NCBI RefSeq assembly: GCF_014356525.2
Contig: NC_052505.1
Location: 24,573,432-24,637,431, forward strand
Direction: 5' to 3'
Length of the DNA: 64,000 nt
Source of the DNA: Nilaparvata lugens
Taxonomy: Eukaryota > Arthropoda > Insecta > Hemiptera > Delphacidae
Shown: in pieces, positions 10,746 through 22,079 of the stretch
How positions within the stretch are numbered: the first letter of the stretch is position 1
How the letters are laid out: every line of letters starts with the position of its first letter
Position numbers and translations under genes: made by a program
Notes under the pieces: generated by a model
The model's database searches: none
What the model was told of the DNA's origin: nothing
The model's input: the letters and a program-made list of their open reading frames with translations, nothing else

Positions 10746-12180
10746 GAGAGATAGTTAATCGTATTTTCCCTTACTATTTGCTTCATCGTTAATTTGTCGT
10801 TCGTCCTAATTATCACTTTCTGCCTCCTCAGTCTCTTCTTTAACATAGTTAATCTGAGCTTAGTTATCTATCACAATTGTTTAAAGTAACAAACGTTCTA
10901 AGAAGTTTTTATAGAAATCATTGAGCAAAATAGTTTCGTGTAGTTATGAAAATATTATAGAGCTTTTGTCTCATATGAAAGTGAAGATACGTGTTGAATA
11001 TGAATAACAATGATACAAAGATAGCTCTAGCAATATAGGATATATTTTCCTTAGTTTCCAATGTATGAAGTTTGTTATCTAAAGTGTAATAAAATGATCA
11101 ACTTCCATATAAATGTCATCCTCATATGAAACCGAATTTCAGGTCTCTTGCATGAGGATGCATGAGGAATACGAAAACTCGCTCCACTAACAAGTTATGC
11201 CGGTACTTATTCAGATTAGACTTCAACGTGTTACTGACCTTTTAGACATTATCTTCTGTTACCCTCATATTTATGTCTCCTTTTTCTAATAATATCGAAT
11301 AGCCAGCTCGGATAACAACTAAATTGAAAATTGAACTTCATTATCTCTGATAGTACTGGCGACCCAAAAACCCATATTTTAAGCATATCAACGTGAAATT
11401 TCACGTATCATATTTCCCCAGTTTGTATCAATTCATTGTAATTTTTCAGTTTTTCAATAATATCTCAATTTGAAAACAGGAATTAGAACTGGAATAGCTC
11501 TGATAGCTCTAATAAAGTAGAATCCTATAGCTAGTTAGGGTTTAGGATTTAGGAAAAGTTAGGGCTTAGGATTTCAACAAGAATTTTAATCATTTTACCA
11601 TTAGTAGTTCTTGCATCGCCTACGCAATAGTGACATTTCCTCTGTTTTTCTTTCATATCCTGGTGCTATCAAGGTCACCATTAGAATATAATGAGCAACA
11701 CTAGAGTGAACAGCACGAAAATGGTCCGATAGAAATTTGAACAACTGAGTCTCCCCCTCACCACCCCTTCCTATTATTGAACGTTGCCAATTCGTCAGGT
11801 GTATTATAAAAATATAAATAAAATTGGCTAGTCAAGAAATCAGATGCTTCAAATTAATTTGGAAACAAGGCATGAACTCTCATCGGACCACTTTCGTCCG
11901 GTCTACTTTAGTGTATATAGTTTTTTTCAATATAAAACTTTCTCCATATTTTTAGTATATGGTTTGTATTATTGTATACTACGATTTCCAGCTTCATGGG
12001 AACTGGGAAATCGTAGAAATTTGAAGTAAATTAGTCATACAATGATGAGACTAGGGATTCCCATCTTCATGGAAGTAGGAGATCCAAGTGATATAGTTTT
12101 CCACTATTGAAGCCTCTCCACATCTGTGGTATATGACACATTGGATTATACAATGAAACCTCTAACGATGCATAGATGAG
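10746..12180. other. Intergenic DNA with a small hairpin
   Basis: No gene seen. At 11980-12017 CTACGATTTCCAG and its inverted CTGGGAAATCGTAG form a ~13 bp stem with a 12 nt loop. The GTTAGGGTTTAGG-like patch at ~11534 is too short to call telomeric. Confidence 0.5.
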
Positions 12181-12184
12181 ATGA

Positions 12185-12440
12185 ATGATGCAGAGATTGT
12201 CATACGGCATACGGTTCTGCCAAAACGTGTCGCTGACACGAAGAACGCAGACCGACGCTAACCATGCGTCGACAACTATGCGACTAGACGTCCGTCGTCG
12301 ACAGCCGACGTCCGTAAATCAGCCGCGACGCTATTATACGCGCGACGCGATGTACCTTCACTATAAGCAGCAGCATACGTACAGTAGTACTACGTTCCAC
12401 AGTGAGCTCTGTTCATAATACGCTAACAGTCGTAAATCAG
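12185..12440. other. CpG-dense patch
   Basis: About 250 bp with many CpG dinucleotides (for example CGTCGTCGACAGCCGACG and CGCGCGACGCG) in an otherwise CpG-poor window. The open frame 12185-12418 has no recognisable domain. Could be a promoter-like CpG patch or a GC-rich repeat; undetermined. Confidence 0.45.
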
Positions 12441-12586
12441 TCAGGTTACACATTTCTACGTGCGAGAAAGGGTTGATGGTTGACGTTAATTCTACTAGTT
12501 TTTTGAACCAACGTGTTTCCGTTTTGATTTAACTGGTTTGTTTTACTTTTACTGTGTTTCATAACATTATGCAATTATGGAAATCA

Positions 12587-12634
12587 CAATACCCGTTTAC
12601 TTAGATTAAGCAATACCCGTTTACTTAGAATAAG
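12587..12634. repeat. 24 bp direct tandem repeat x2
   Basis: CAATACCCGTTTACTTAG occurs at 12587 and 12611 in adjacent 24 bp units differing at one position. Confidence 0.85.
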
Positions 12635-12651
12635 AAAAATAGTACTGTACA

Positions 12652-13079
12652 GAGGCCGGTTTCCGAGTTCGATATTTAGCTAAGTTCTAGACTTTAGACA
12701 GCTGAAGTCAGAAAATTGGCTTTCCGAAAAGGGGGCGTAGTCGTAGTCATTGTCATAGTCACGTTGAATTAAGTTTAGAAAAAACTAGAAAATTAAACAC
12801 AAAATAATATAAAGAGAAAATAGTGTAAAGTTTCAGCTATTTTGAATTATTTATGAATGTTCAATTTCATCAAGGAAAAACGTTTCCAATTGTAGAAATG
12901 AGAAAATAAAAACTGCGACTACTGTCATAAAAACTTTGACTACGGCCATATCCTACTATAGATAGATAGCTTATCTAAAGTAAACCATGCTACGGCCCAT
13001 TTTGGAAAGCCAATTTTTCTGACTACAGCTATTTAAAGTCTCGAACTTAGCTAAAACCCGAGCTCGGAAACCGGCCCTA
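12652..13079. mobile_element. Inverted-repeat element with ~90 bp arms
   Basis: Left arm GGCCGGTTTCCGAGTTCG...TTAGCTAAGTTC...GTCAGAAAATTGGCTTTCC is matched in inverted form on the right by GGAAAGCCAATTTTTCTGAC...GAACTTAGCTAA...CGGAAACCGGCC. The interior (~250 bp) has GACTAC/GTAGTC-rich subrepeats and no coding capacity. It is a long-TIR MITE or foldback element; no clear target duplication. Confidence 0.7.
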
Positions 13080-13176
13080 AAGATATAAGAAAGAGTTCGG
13101 AAACAACAAGGCTATATTAAACTCAGTTTCTAGAAAATTATTTTTTCCTGCTTCTGAATCAATGTACACAAATAAT

Positions 13177-13712
13177 AACTAGTAGTTATGTGAACAGTAG
13201 ACCTCACGCAGGTATAAACCATAGTCCCCTCTAATACTGTCCATCAGAGTAAATTCTGTCCCGTCCTGTCGTGTCGGCAAGATATCGGTGTATAAACAAC
13301 TGTGCTACTATCATCAAAAGCTTACCGAGTTGAAAGCAGAGAAAAAACGGGAGAAAATAATATGCTACTTCGAGTTATCAATTGCATGCCTCACTGCCTG
13401 CAATTATTAATAGTCCACACAATAGTTGATTTTTTACCAAGTTACATTGAGATATTAAATTGCATGCAATTAATAAATTAATAATTCACTCGACAGCTGA
13501 TCGATGATGAATATTTCTATAGTCTGATTTTTACTCTAATATCGGCGTATGAAGGAGGCTCCTTTTCCTTTTGTATTATCCTTCATTAAAATACAAAATT
13601 TCCAAAAACCTTTTTTATACGTCGACGTGCAATTTAAAAAGAAACATACCTGTCAAATTTTATGGAAATCTATTACTGCGTTCCGCCGTAAATGCGGAAC
13701 ATATAAACATAA
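13177..13712 (+). repeat. Dispersed interspersed repeat, copy B
   Basis: Same family and orientation as copy A at 1275, sharing TCTAATACTGTCCATCAGAG, GCTACTTCGAGTTATCAATT and CGCCGTAAATGCGGAACATA. It lacks the ~45 bp after the ATCGGTGT motif present in copy A and has an extra TTAATAAATTAATAATTC stretch. Confidence 0.65.
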
Positions 13713-14100
13713 AGAGAAATTTTTCATTCTAACTAGATGCGTTAGTTAATAAGCATCTTCTCACTCAAATTTAAACTAATTTTCACGTTTCAAAACCCAT
13801 TTATCAACTAGTTTACGTTCAACCAAGACCAGTTTTACATTACGTTGATGCTCGTCAACTACATTTAGCAAACACCAGAATGCGTTGATTTGGATTCTTG
13901 TCGGCACCTTTGTTTCGAGCGAGGATTAATGGGGCAGCTGTGGGCCACCGCTAATGCTATGTATCTGCTTATTTGAAAACCCCTTCCCTTAAATCACGTT
14001 ATATAAACCCTTAAACAGTGCTCTGACGACATACTGAACATGTGCTGGCCTAGGGTACCATACCACACACTATTATCGTCTCTAATACAATCACAATGAC
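13713..14100. other. Intergenic DNA
   Basis: No gene or repeat recognised. Confidence 0.45.
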
Positions 14101-14109
14101 CACCCTGTT

Positions 14110-15310
14110 CTCACTTTATCCAATGTTCTCTTCGAATTTTCACCCGTTGATGATCCTTTAGTTACTTCTCGACCTCTTCCTCCTTCTGCTCCTTTTCATT
14201 TAGCTACTACTCCTTCTCAACCCTTCTCACCAGTTCTAGCTCTTTCTTCTACTTCTCCTTTTTATTTATCAACTACTCCTTCTTAACCTTCCTCACCTCC
14301 TTCCTCTTCTCCCTCCTACTCTTTTCACCGTCCTTTTCATCCATTTCTCCCTTCGTTTCCCTCATGTTCCTCCTTATTTTCAAATTCGCTTCTTCTATCT
14401 TGCTCTGATATCTTATTTTTCCCTTCCTACTCTTTTTTCTTTAGTCGAACGTCCATGTCATACCATTTTTTCTCGTCCTTTCTCTCTTTCCCCGACTTCC
14501 CTTTCCTTCCGATCCTCCTCCTCCTCCTCCTCTCCTACGAACTTCTTCTCTTTTCCTCATCCTCTTATTTAGATTCTTCCCCTTTTGGGTCTCTCTCTTT
14601 ACCTCTCATAGTTCTCCCTGTAATGCTTCTTAATTTATTTCTCTAATCTAGTATCTCTTATTGTTCTGTAATTTATATCCTCTCTATTTTCCTCCTTCAC
14701 AACTCATCCTGGTCTTCCGAATTCATTTTTTTTCTCCTCTTTTCCTTCTTGATTTTCACCTCCTCTCTATCTATCTCTTATTTACTATAAGAGATCTATC
14801 TCTTGCCTCAAGGGAGAGGCTGCCTTTCCTGGATCTTCGTTTCCTTTCCTTCTCCACCTCCTTCCCTTATTTTCATCATTCTTATTTTCCATTCACTTCC
14901 CTGCTTTTCATTCTCTTTTATATGCAATTCATCCCCTCATTCGCAAACTCATTTTTCCTCCTCCTCTCTCCTTTATCTTGTTCCCTTGTTGTTTTTTTCT
15001 TTTTACCCATTTTTTCAACACTCATATAGTTCCTTCCCCTCTTCTCATTCCTTTCTTCTTCCCTTTCTTCAAGCCTATCATGTTCCTTCATCTACTCCCA
15101 CTTATCACTCTGATCCTAAGTTTCTACATATTAATTATTGCTTTCGTCTACACTATTCCTCTCCTCTTTCTCCACCTCTTCTTCTCTTTACCTCATTCTT
15201 CTCCTTCTCCTCCTTCCGCTTTTTCCCGTTCTACTCCTTCTCTTCCTCTTTTTCTCTATCTCTCTCTCTCTCTCTTTTCACACCTATTCTCTTTCCCCCA
15301 TCCTCCCCAC
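14110..15310. repeat. Polypyrimidine low-complexity tract
   Basis: About 1.2 kb of C/T-rich + strand, including CTCCTCCTCCTCC at ~14515 and a (TC)n run at ~15255-15275. The long frames here, up to 190 codons, overlap in several reading frames and encode S/L/F/P-rich peptides, so they are not genes. Confidence 0.85.
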
Positions 15311-15502
15311 ACACCTCATTACCATGTATGGCGTCCGGCGACTGCTATTTTCAGCATGCATTAACGCCCGAATAGCCGGAAAGAGGGTTCCGAACTCATA
15401 AATTGACTAATTTCATCGATAACTCAAATTGATGACCTCCCTCCCTCCCCTCCTGCTTTTGAACTTTGGCCGGTCCAAATATCAGCACACTCTCATGTGT
15501 TT

Positions 15503-15596
15503 AGTAGAGATTCACTTTGAATTGTCAGCATTGGTTAAATGAGAAGCATTGATGTCTCCTATGAAGAACGCTGACAGTTTGAAGTGAATATCATGT
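15503..15596. mobile_element. ~95 bp palindromic MITE (copy 3)
   Basis: TAGAGATTCACTTTGAATTG-TCAGCATTGG on the left and the inverted CGCTGACAGTTTGAAGTGA on the right, with a central AAGCATTGATGTCTCCTATG. This is the best-preserved copy and defines the family. Confidence 0.75.
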
Positions 15597-15599
15597 GTG

Positions 15600-16254
15600 T
15601 AGTTGGTGTCTAACTACGTCGATAGTCGATTATTTATGGTCGATATATTGTGATTAATTATCACCTGACAACTGTAATGTGGATTGATTATGGAAATGAT
15701 TTTAGGAGCCTGCTATAATACTGTGCACGTAGAAAAGGATCTGTATTATCAGATCCTTATCAACATCATATTATGTCCATTACGTAGTACTAAATTGGGT
15801 TTATCGTTCGGATTATCTTCACACAATGGGTAGAGGTGATTCATTTTATTATGAGCGTATTCTTTCCTATTTATTTATTCATTGTATAGAGCTAACAATG
15901 CAATAGTCGGAAAAAACAGGCTATTTCCCAAAAATTTCAAATGTTGTATTACTATTAATTTTCATTCATTGTTCATAGAACAAGTTCATTTCCCAGTTGC
16001 AACACATTCATGTGAATCTCTCAGTCTCTAAAGATTTGGCTAACCCTCCACCAAGGCGCCTCAAGTCAAGAAGATACTTGAGACTTGACGAGAAGGAGGA
16101 AATTAGAAGTGCAAGGGAGTTATGGAGACTGAGATGGTTGTAGGGAGAGGTCAGGAACAAAGGTATTGTGGATGACCCTAATGATTCTATTAGTATTTAG
16201 AATATCAAGTGTAAAATTATGTTTTTTTTTCTAATTTTGGCCTATGAATGCATA

Positions 16255-16255
<1 letters not shown>
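15600..16255. other. Intergenic DNA
   Basis: AT-rich, no gene recognised. Confidence 0.45.

Positions 16256-16304
<49 letters not shown>
16256..16304. repeat. (AT)n microsatellite
   Basis: Pure AT dinucleotide run of about 45 bp. Confidence 0.95.
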
Positions 16305-16307
<3 letters not shown>

Positions 16308-16855
16308 TGTTCATGAACTATTACTCTATGCACATAAGTTTTTGCTCTGGCTATGTTCTACTCGTCTTTAAATTTATAGGTGATTGTTTGTGATATCTAT
16401 CGTATCTTCTACACGTTATCGAAAGTATTAGAGATCCCATCTATCCTATACAATGAAATTTTTGACTAGTAACCTTGTAACCAGTAGTTTGGCTTCAAAC
16501 ATATCAAGTTGATCAACACTGAAATTGATCTCGTACGAATCTCCATCAAATTTATTTATAATCATGTTATTTATTTATTTCATCCCACAACCACAACATC
16601 AAATTAATGATTGTAGAGAATCAACAGGATAAACCCAAAATGTTTCTCTCCCCAATTTTGATAAAAATAGTCTAAACGAGGTTATGTCCACTTCTTATGA
16701 TGATCTCAGAAATTTACAGACCAAATTTAATATACATTATACTAGAGATTATGTATCTGGGTTAATAAGAAAGGTGAGCGATGAATAACAGCCATTTATA
16801 CCAAGTAATCGTACTAAAATAATTTTATCGAAATTGTTGAAAAACAAAATGGAAA
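16305..16855. other. Intergenic DNA
   Basis: AT-rich, no gene recognised. Confidence 0.45.
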
Positions 16856-16859
16856 TGAA

Positions 16860-16930
16860 TTGCAGTAGTGAAAGTCTTTAGGGTGGTTGATAGTATTCAA
16901 TTTAGAAATTCTTTTAATAATAATTTCATT
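16860..16930 (+). repeat. SINE tail fragment
   Basis: TGCAGTAGTGAAAGTCTTTA followed by GGTTGATAGTATTCAATTTA parallels the tail of the SINE at 17170-17220 (GCAGTAGCAGACGTTTTCGG then TTTGACAGCATTCAATTTA). Head and body are missing. Confidence 0.5.
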
Positions 16931-16979
16931 CAACAACATTTAAACGAATGCAATTTCCCATTCATTTCCATATGTAGAC

Positions 16980-17225
16980 TATCTGGCTGCATTGACGTAG
17001 TTTAAAATGAGCATTGTTATCCAGTAATTACCAGTTTGATGCATTTGGTAGAAGTATTTCGTTTTCGGCAAATGGGAGGAACCGCGTTCGATTCCCGGGC
17101 TAGCAAATAATTTTTGGATAGTAGCTCTCGTCGATCTTCCTTCTAGCTGTTCACCCAGTTGTAAATATTCGCAGTAGCAGACGTTTTCGGGGTGTTTGAC
17201 AGCATTCAATTTAGAACTTCATTGT
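16980..17225 (+). mobile_element. tRNA-derived SINE (diverged copy)
   Basis: A box B-like GCGTTCGATTCCCGG lies at 17083-17097, followed by the same body found at 56100-56190: AATTTTTGGATAGT, then AAATATTCGCAGTAGCAGA. The tRNA-like head has lost its 5' acceptor complementarity, so this is not a tRNA gene. It ends near ATTCAATTTAGAACTTC. Confidence 0.6.
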
Positions 17226-17229
17226 TTTG

Positions 17230-18400
17230 TGTTCAAGTTGGAATTGCCTTTTTATTCTGGTAAAATTAATTAGTCATTTCTCATCATCATCCCTCTCTTC
17301 TAAATCGTAGTCGTCTTCTCTCTTCATTATCCCTCTCACTCATTACCCTCACACAAGCCTAAGAGTTGATGTGGGCATCACCCTCAGTATTATTATATTC
17401 AATAATCATTGAATTATCAATACTTTGATAACCATGAGTATCATAACCAACATTTCACGGAATTCAAAGAATAATAAGGAATGTTTTGTAATCACTGACA
17501 CGAGATCCTCAGATTGTTTAGATAAACATTGAATAATTCTTAATTGCGGTTCCATTTACGGGGGAACTACTTTTTGCAGTAAACAGTAAATAGAAGCGCG
17601 TGTCTATTACGGCGGTCGCTGTTTTGTGACGATCATCATCATTAATTTGAACGATGCGACACTTCCACGTTGCTGTTACATTTGGACGATTCTCCAGAGC
17701 TGGTTACGAAATTGTGACATTTCCGGGGGGAGTACGGAAACAGAAACGCCAGTAGAACAGAAAGAGGAACGGTTCTAGAACAGAAAGAAGAACAGTTGTT
17801 GAACAGAGAGAGGTACCCGGTTGTCAAAAAGATGACAATAACAACTGGAGCGAGCCCCGGCGAGTCTAATCGAACATTGGCGAGCGGGTGAAGCACTTTC
17901 TCCGCTGAGATTGGTGCATGCCTAATGGTGCGAGGAAGAATTGTGAGTAAGTAGTTGATGGTCCACCCAAGTGTGGTGGGTGATGGGGGGGGGATTTTAC
18001 GATGAATGGGGTGGTTTCCGTTTGAGGAGAAAGTTGTTGGTTTTGTTTGAGGTAATTTCCACTAACCATAAACTTTGTCATATAATTTGTTTGTCAAGTA
18101 CTAACTGACTGACAGTTGAACGACTCAAATCCCGGTGGTTCGGGAGTCATCTAGAACTGTAGGTTTATTTTACTCTCTCCATGATCCCCTATGTTGATTT
18201 ATTTCTCAAGTTTGATTTAATTTTATATTGTCGATTTTTGTAAATGTTACCATAGGCAATAGCCTTGTAACAATATTGTCAATGAATAAATATTTTATAT
18301 CTATGTTGTCGAGGCTCAAGACTAGGGCAATGCAGGAACTATACTAGATTAGTTATTCTATGCTAGGTCTCACTGGGTATCATCCTCGCTGAAGAATGAC
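17230..18400. other. Intergenic DNA with a balanced-composition island and a LINE-like 3' end
   Basis: 17560-17960 has higher complexity and more CpG than its surroundings, with an AACAGAAAGAGGAACGG-like imperfect direct repeat at 17755-17810. At 18200-18300 the sequence ends GCCTTGTAACAATATTGTCA then GAATAAATA, which resembles a retroelement 3' end. No convincing frame. Confidence 0.4.
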
Positions 18401-18600
18401 GAAAAATAAACAAGAAGATGAAGGAAAAGACAAGGGATGAATAGACTTGAAAAGTATTTAAAGGGATCTGCAGGAATATGAAGAGCATGGAAAGAATAGG
18501 AAGACGAATGAGGGGAGGGGAATCTCAAGGAATAATGAGGAGAAGAAGATAAGATGAAGAAGAAGAAGGAGCAAGAGAAGATATGAGAAAGAAAACTAAA

Positions 18601-18675
18601 GAGAGATCGAAAAGTCGCGCACATCAAAACGCTCAAATAGGTTCATCCACATATGCGCGACTTTTCAATCTCTCT
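18601..18675. repeat. Inverted repeat (hairpin), 22-24 bp arms
   Basis: GAGAGATCGAAAAGTCGCGCA at 18601-18621 and the inverted TGCGCGACTTTTCAATCTCTC at 18654-18674 differ at one position. The loop is ~32 bp. It sits in the middle of a polypurine tract and looks like a small insertion. Confidence 0.75.
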
Positions 18676-18690
18676 GTGTTAATTAACACA
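18675..18690. repeat. Perfect 16 bp palindrome
   Basis: TGTGTTAATTAACACA directly abuts the hairpin. Confidence 0.9.
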
Positions 18691-19149
18691 GGACAAAACA
18701 AAAGTTCAACAATAAAGGAAGAAAACTAACGATTATTACGAGGGAAGATGTAGAGAAGTAGGTAAAGTAGATGTTCAAAGAGAGGCGGGATATGAAGGTT
18801 AAGAGAAGATGTGGATGAAAAGAAATAAAGAAAAGCGAAAGTTGAAGAAGAAAAGAGAGGAAGAAGTTTGTAATAAGATTAGATATCCACCTACTCAACA
18901 CAGTATATCACACAGTACAATATAATAAACAGTTGAACATCGTGAAAGAAATATAATCTAGAATAAGTTATTGAAAGAACCCTAACGTCAATAAAAAATA
19001 AAAGTAGAGAACAAGTGATAAAGGAAGAAGTAGAGGGAATTAACAAGGATAAGAATTTCACAATACGTAAATTCGTAAAACGAAAGTGACTGGTAAAAAG
19101 GAAGAACAAAATCAGAATAAAGAAAAAGAAGAAGAAAATCCTATTCATA

Positions 19150-20058
19150 AGCTCCTTACGAAGAGCAAGCCTCATTTAATATTTGTAACATGCTTGGTGA
19201 TGGACATTTGTTTTGTTGTGTCGTGTCGTGCCTTCCCTGGTCTGATAACGTCGTCCAATGTGTAATGACTGCTGGCTGCTTTCTCTGTTTTGAGTGGCAG
19301 TTGGCACTTCACGAAGTTTGGTCGCAACTTCATCCGATCTGTCGTAACTTGTGGTGCGGTGCGGTGCGGTGCGTGAGCCAAAGCCCAACACTATTGCAAC
19401 ATTCTTATGAATAAATCATCGGACTATGTCTTCATTTCGCGTAACGCACTGTTCTGTTGATCTAGATTGAGTCTGGATATGAGATGATCTAGTTCTATGG
19501 GGTCCATTTCAACAATAATTAATTAACAGGATAGGTATGATTCCAAAAAAGACCGTAATGTCTAGTTGATCAATTAGTACGATCAATATAGACATGAGAA
19601 AGGGGGTGTGGTTGCAATAATATTGTAGTTCTGATCTTTTAATATATTGTTTGGATTCATAAGAGATGTCCAGAACCAATTTTTCATGGAAAACTTCCTT
19701 GTGCTAGATACAGGATGGCCTAAAAACCTCGTATTTTCGGTTCATTTTCCAGTTTTAAGCTATTTCTGCCAAATCCTGTTATCGGACGGAAAAATTTGCT
19801 CTCGACGTTTTTTACATAATGAAATTCCTAATAGAATGAGATCATTCGGAACTCTCTATCTTGAATGAGTACTGAGTTAAAATTTTTCAAAAATTAGTAG
19901 AATTTTAAGAAAAAAACAGTTTTAGTTTTTAACCAACAATATCTCTCGATTGCTACTACCATTCGAATGTATAATTCAATATCCCTCTGGTCGTAATTTT
20001 GTGCTCTACAATCTGAGACCAGGTAGAGCGCTCATATACATTTACAGGTACTCCTGAC
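19150..20058. other. Intergenic DNA with a short GTGCG repeat
   Basis: GTGCG is repeated four times at about 19354-19373. At 19711 TACAGGATGGCCTAAAAACC starts a stretch whose first nine bases equal the TACAGGATG end of the foldback element at 6425, so it may be a related element end. No gene. Confidence 0.4.
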
Positions 20059-20770
20059 AACAATCATCAAATCAAATCGTTTATTGCACAAAAAATATAT
20101 ACAGAATAACAAAAAGGAAAACAGCTCTGTGCTACACGTTGGCAAAAGAAAACTTGTACGCCGACGTGGATTCTTAATTATCTTATTCACTTGTACATTA
20201 ATATTAATATATAACATATTATAATATAGGCTTACAATAATTAACATTCAACCAACTCAATATTCCATTCTAAGAAATAACAATAATTATTGAAGATATA
20301 CATAAAGTCTGAATTTTAAATTCATACAACATTAATCAATATCAAACCAAATCATTAATTGAATAAAAATAATTTTCTTTCACCCAGGTATGGAGTTCTT
20401 TTATTTTAGGCTTCTTTATCAACCATCCTCTTGGAACATTATTATAGAGTTTATTTCTCAAATATGAAATACTTCTACGGGACAGGGTACTATCAACTCT
20501 TTCAATTATGACTAAGTTTTGAGCGACTGTCTAGTTACTCTTTGAAAATTTTGCATATTTCTTAATAGTCTTTAAAATGAACAATTGTCTTATAGTGAAC
20601 AGATTGGAATTTTGAAACAATGTGACACTTGGGAAATCTCTTGGATACTTCATTATTGTTTTGATAACTAACTTTTGTAGAACAAATAAAGGTTTTAAAG
20701 TTGAATCAAAAGTTCCTCCCGAATATACAATATACAATGCTCCTTGTATTTTGAAAACACCTAATTATTA
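20059..20770 (-). mobile_element. 5'-truncated LINE, minus strand
   Basis: The minus strand carries RT C-terminal coding sequence (20380-20770), then ~300 bp of AT-rich untranslated sequence, then GTGCAATAAACGATTTGATT with a short (ATTTG) repeat at ~20068-20085. Truncated 5' end plus a simple-repeat 3' tail fit a LINE insertion. Confidence 0.7.
20380..20770 (-). pseudogene. LINE reverse-transcriptase C-terminal fragment
   Basis: Read from 20750 downward, LYIVYSGGTFDSTLKPLFVL then QKLVIKTIMKYPRDFP matches the conserved thumb region of jockey/CR1-like RTs (Y-G-I-x-x-W-G-G ... L-x-x-L-x-x-x-Q-K-x-x-I). After a frame change near 20531 the reading resumes as RRSISYLRNKLYNNVPRGWL then KIKELHTWVKEN, corresponding to the L-x-P-K-x-Y-N-x-x-P and K-x-x-x-x-W-L end. 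The canonical W of W-G-G is S here. Frameshift plus truncation make it a pseudogene. Confidence 0.6.
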
Positions 20771-22075
20771 ACTTCAATCATTATTACCAACTTCATTGTC
20801 ATCATATTATTGAGATTTCGCACAATGATAAAGCTCATCAGATCATATTCTATGATCACCCGTTGATTGCACTTAATTTAGTGGAGAGGCGTGCATAAGG
20901 ACACCTCAAGGATCAAAATTTCAAACACTCATTACTTTGGGCACAATGATTTGATCCCATCATTATACAGCTCATTCTTCTCGGCTCGTCAAGGCGGTTC
21001 AAAGTCAAATATGAAAAATATGAATTTCATCCTAGAATTTGGATAGAAGAATATTCGGTATTTGAATTTACCCGTAGAAGATGTCCTAGTGAACATAGTG
21101 GTGATAAATAGCCAAGCCATTGCATCAAGCAATGAATTTCTTGATATATAGTGCACTACGTTTTTTCTTTCCTTGGAAAGTTTCATTACAATATTTGATT
21201 AACTTGAGCGATTGAAATTATGTTTTAACTGATTATATTATTCAACCCACAACACTCAAGCTCATACATTTGTCATAAATTCATTTCAACTCCAAATTAA
21301 TATTTATCGATCGCTGGTAGTTATTCATCTCAACTAAAAAATATCATCAATCCAACTAGAAATTCGATCATGTATATCGAATACTACCCAACTATTTTCG
21401 AAAAGACCAAATCATCAATTTTACGTAGAATTTAGAAGAGAGTGGAAAGGAAGATGTGAACGTTACTGTATCCATTCAATTTCCTCTAAGCATATTTCAG
21501 ATGACTTTCCTGGTGACGTTTCACAGTCCCTCTCCTCTAATACATGATGCAAGCATATATTCAAAAATGTATATATTAGAATCAAGTAGGTTGACAGGCG
21601 CCACTTTTATTAAAATACGAGTGAAACGCGGGGGCAAATGCTGCTCTGCCATTGGCTATTGCAGTGCATCTGGGTCCACATCAGCAATACAACACTATCG
21701 ATCAACCAAGTCTATTTCCGTGGACGAAATTGGAAAAGTCGCTCGATCTTGCAGACAGAGAGTGTGCCCACTGACACACAATTTTAAGGCTAAATGGTTT
21801 CGGCACAGATGTCAAGAGCACAGAGCGGCTGAAATGAGTGTTTCTTTTCAGAATTTTTGACGTTTTGTGGGGGAAATTTAATTCAATCAGAAAAATAATT
21901 GAATTTGCGGGTGTTGTCAAATGATTTTTTGAGGAGTACTCATTCTTGACTTGCTGTATTGCAAGAAAATACTCACTGTAAAAGAGGTTTTGAGACCTCT
22001 GGAAAAATCATTACATCATTCCAAGCTTGAATAATTGAAAAAAATGCAAAACATTCCAAAATGAATATTTCTAAA
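20771..22075. other. Intergenic DNA with one complex open stretch
   Basis: 21456-21860 (+) is open for 134 codons from a GTG. Its 3' half (21590-21845) has balanced composition and non-repetitive residues (for example GGKCCSAIGYCSASGS), unlike the tract translations. No domain recognised, no splice context established. Could be an exon or a conserved non-coding block. Confidence 0.3.
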
Positions 22076-22079
22076 GGTG

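Larger units (their letters stand above)
18400..19150. repeat. Polypurine tract interrupted by a hairpin
   Basis: A/G-rich + strand on both sides of an 18601-18690 hairpin. Minus-strand frames here are low-complexity. Confidence 0.75.

Noticed and set aside
11530..11575. Telomere-like repeat (GTTAGGGTTTAGG)
   Set aside because: Only a few irregular words; not the regular TTAGG array expected of insect telomeres.
14803..15375. 190-codon open frame (+)
   Set aside because: Lies in a polypyrimidine tract with three overlapping open frames; composition S/L/F/P only, no domain.
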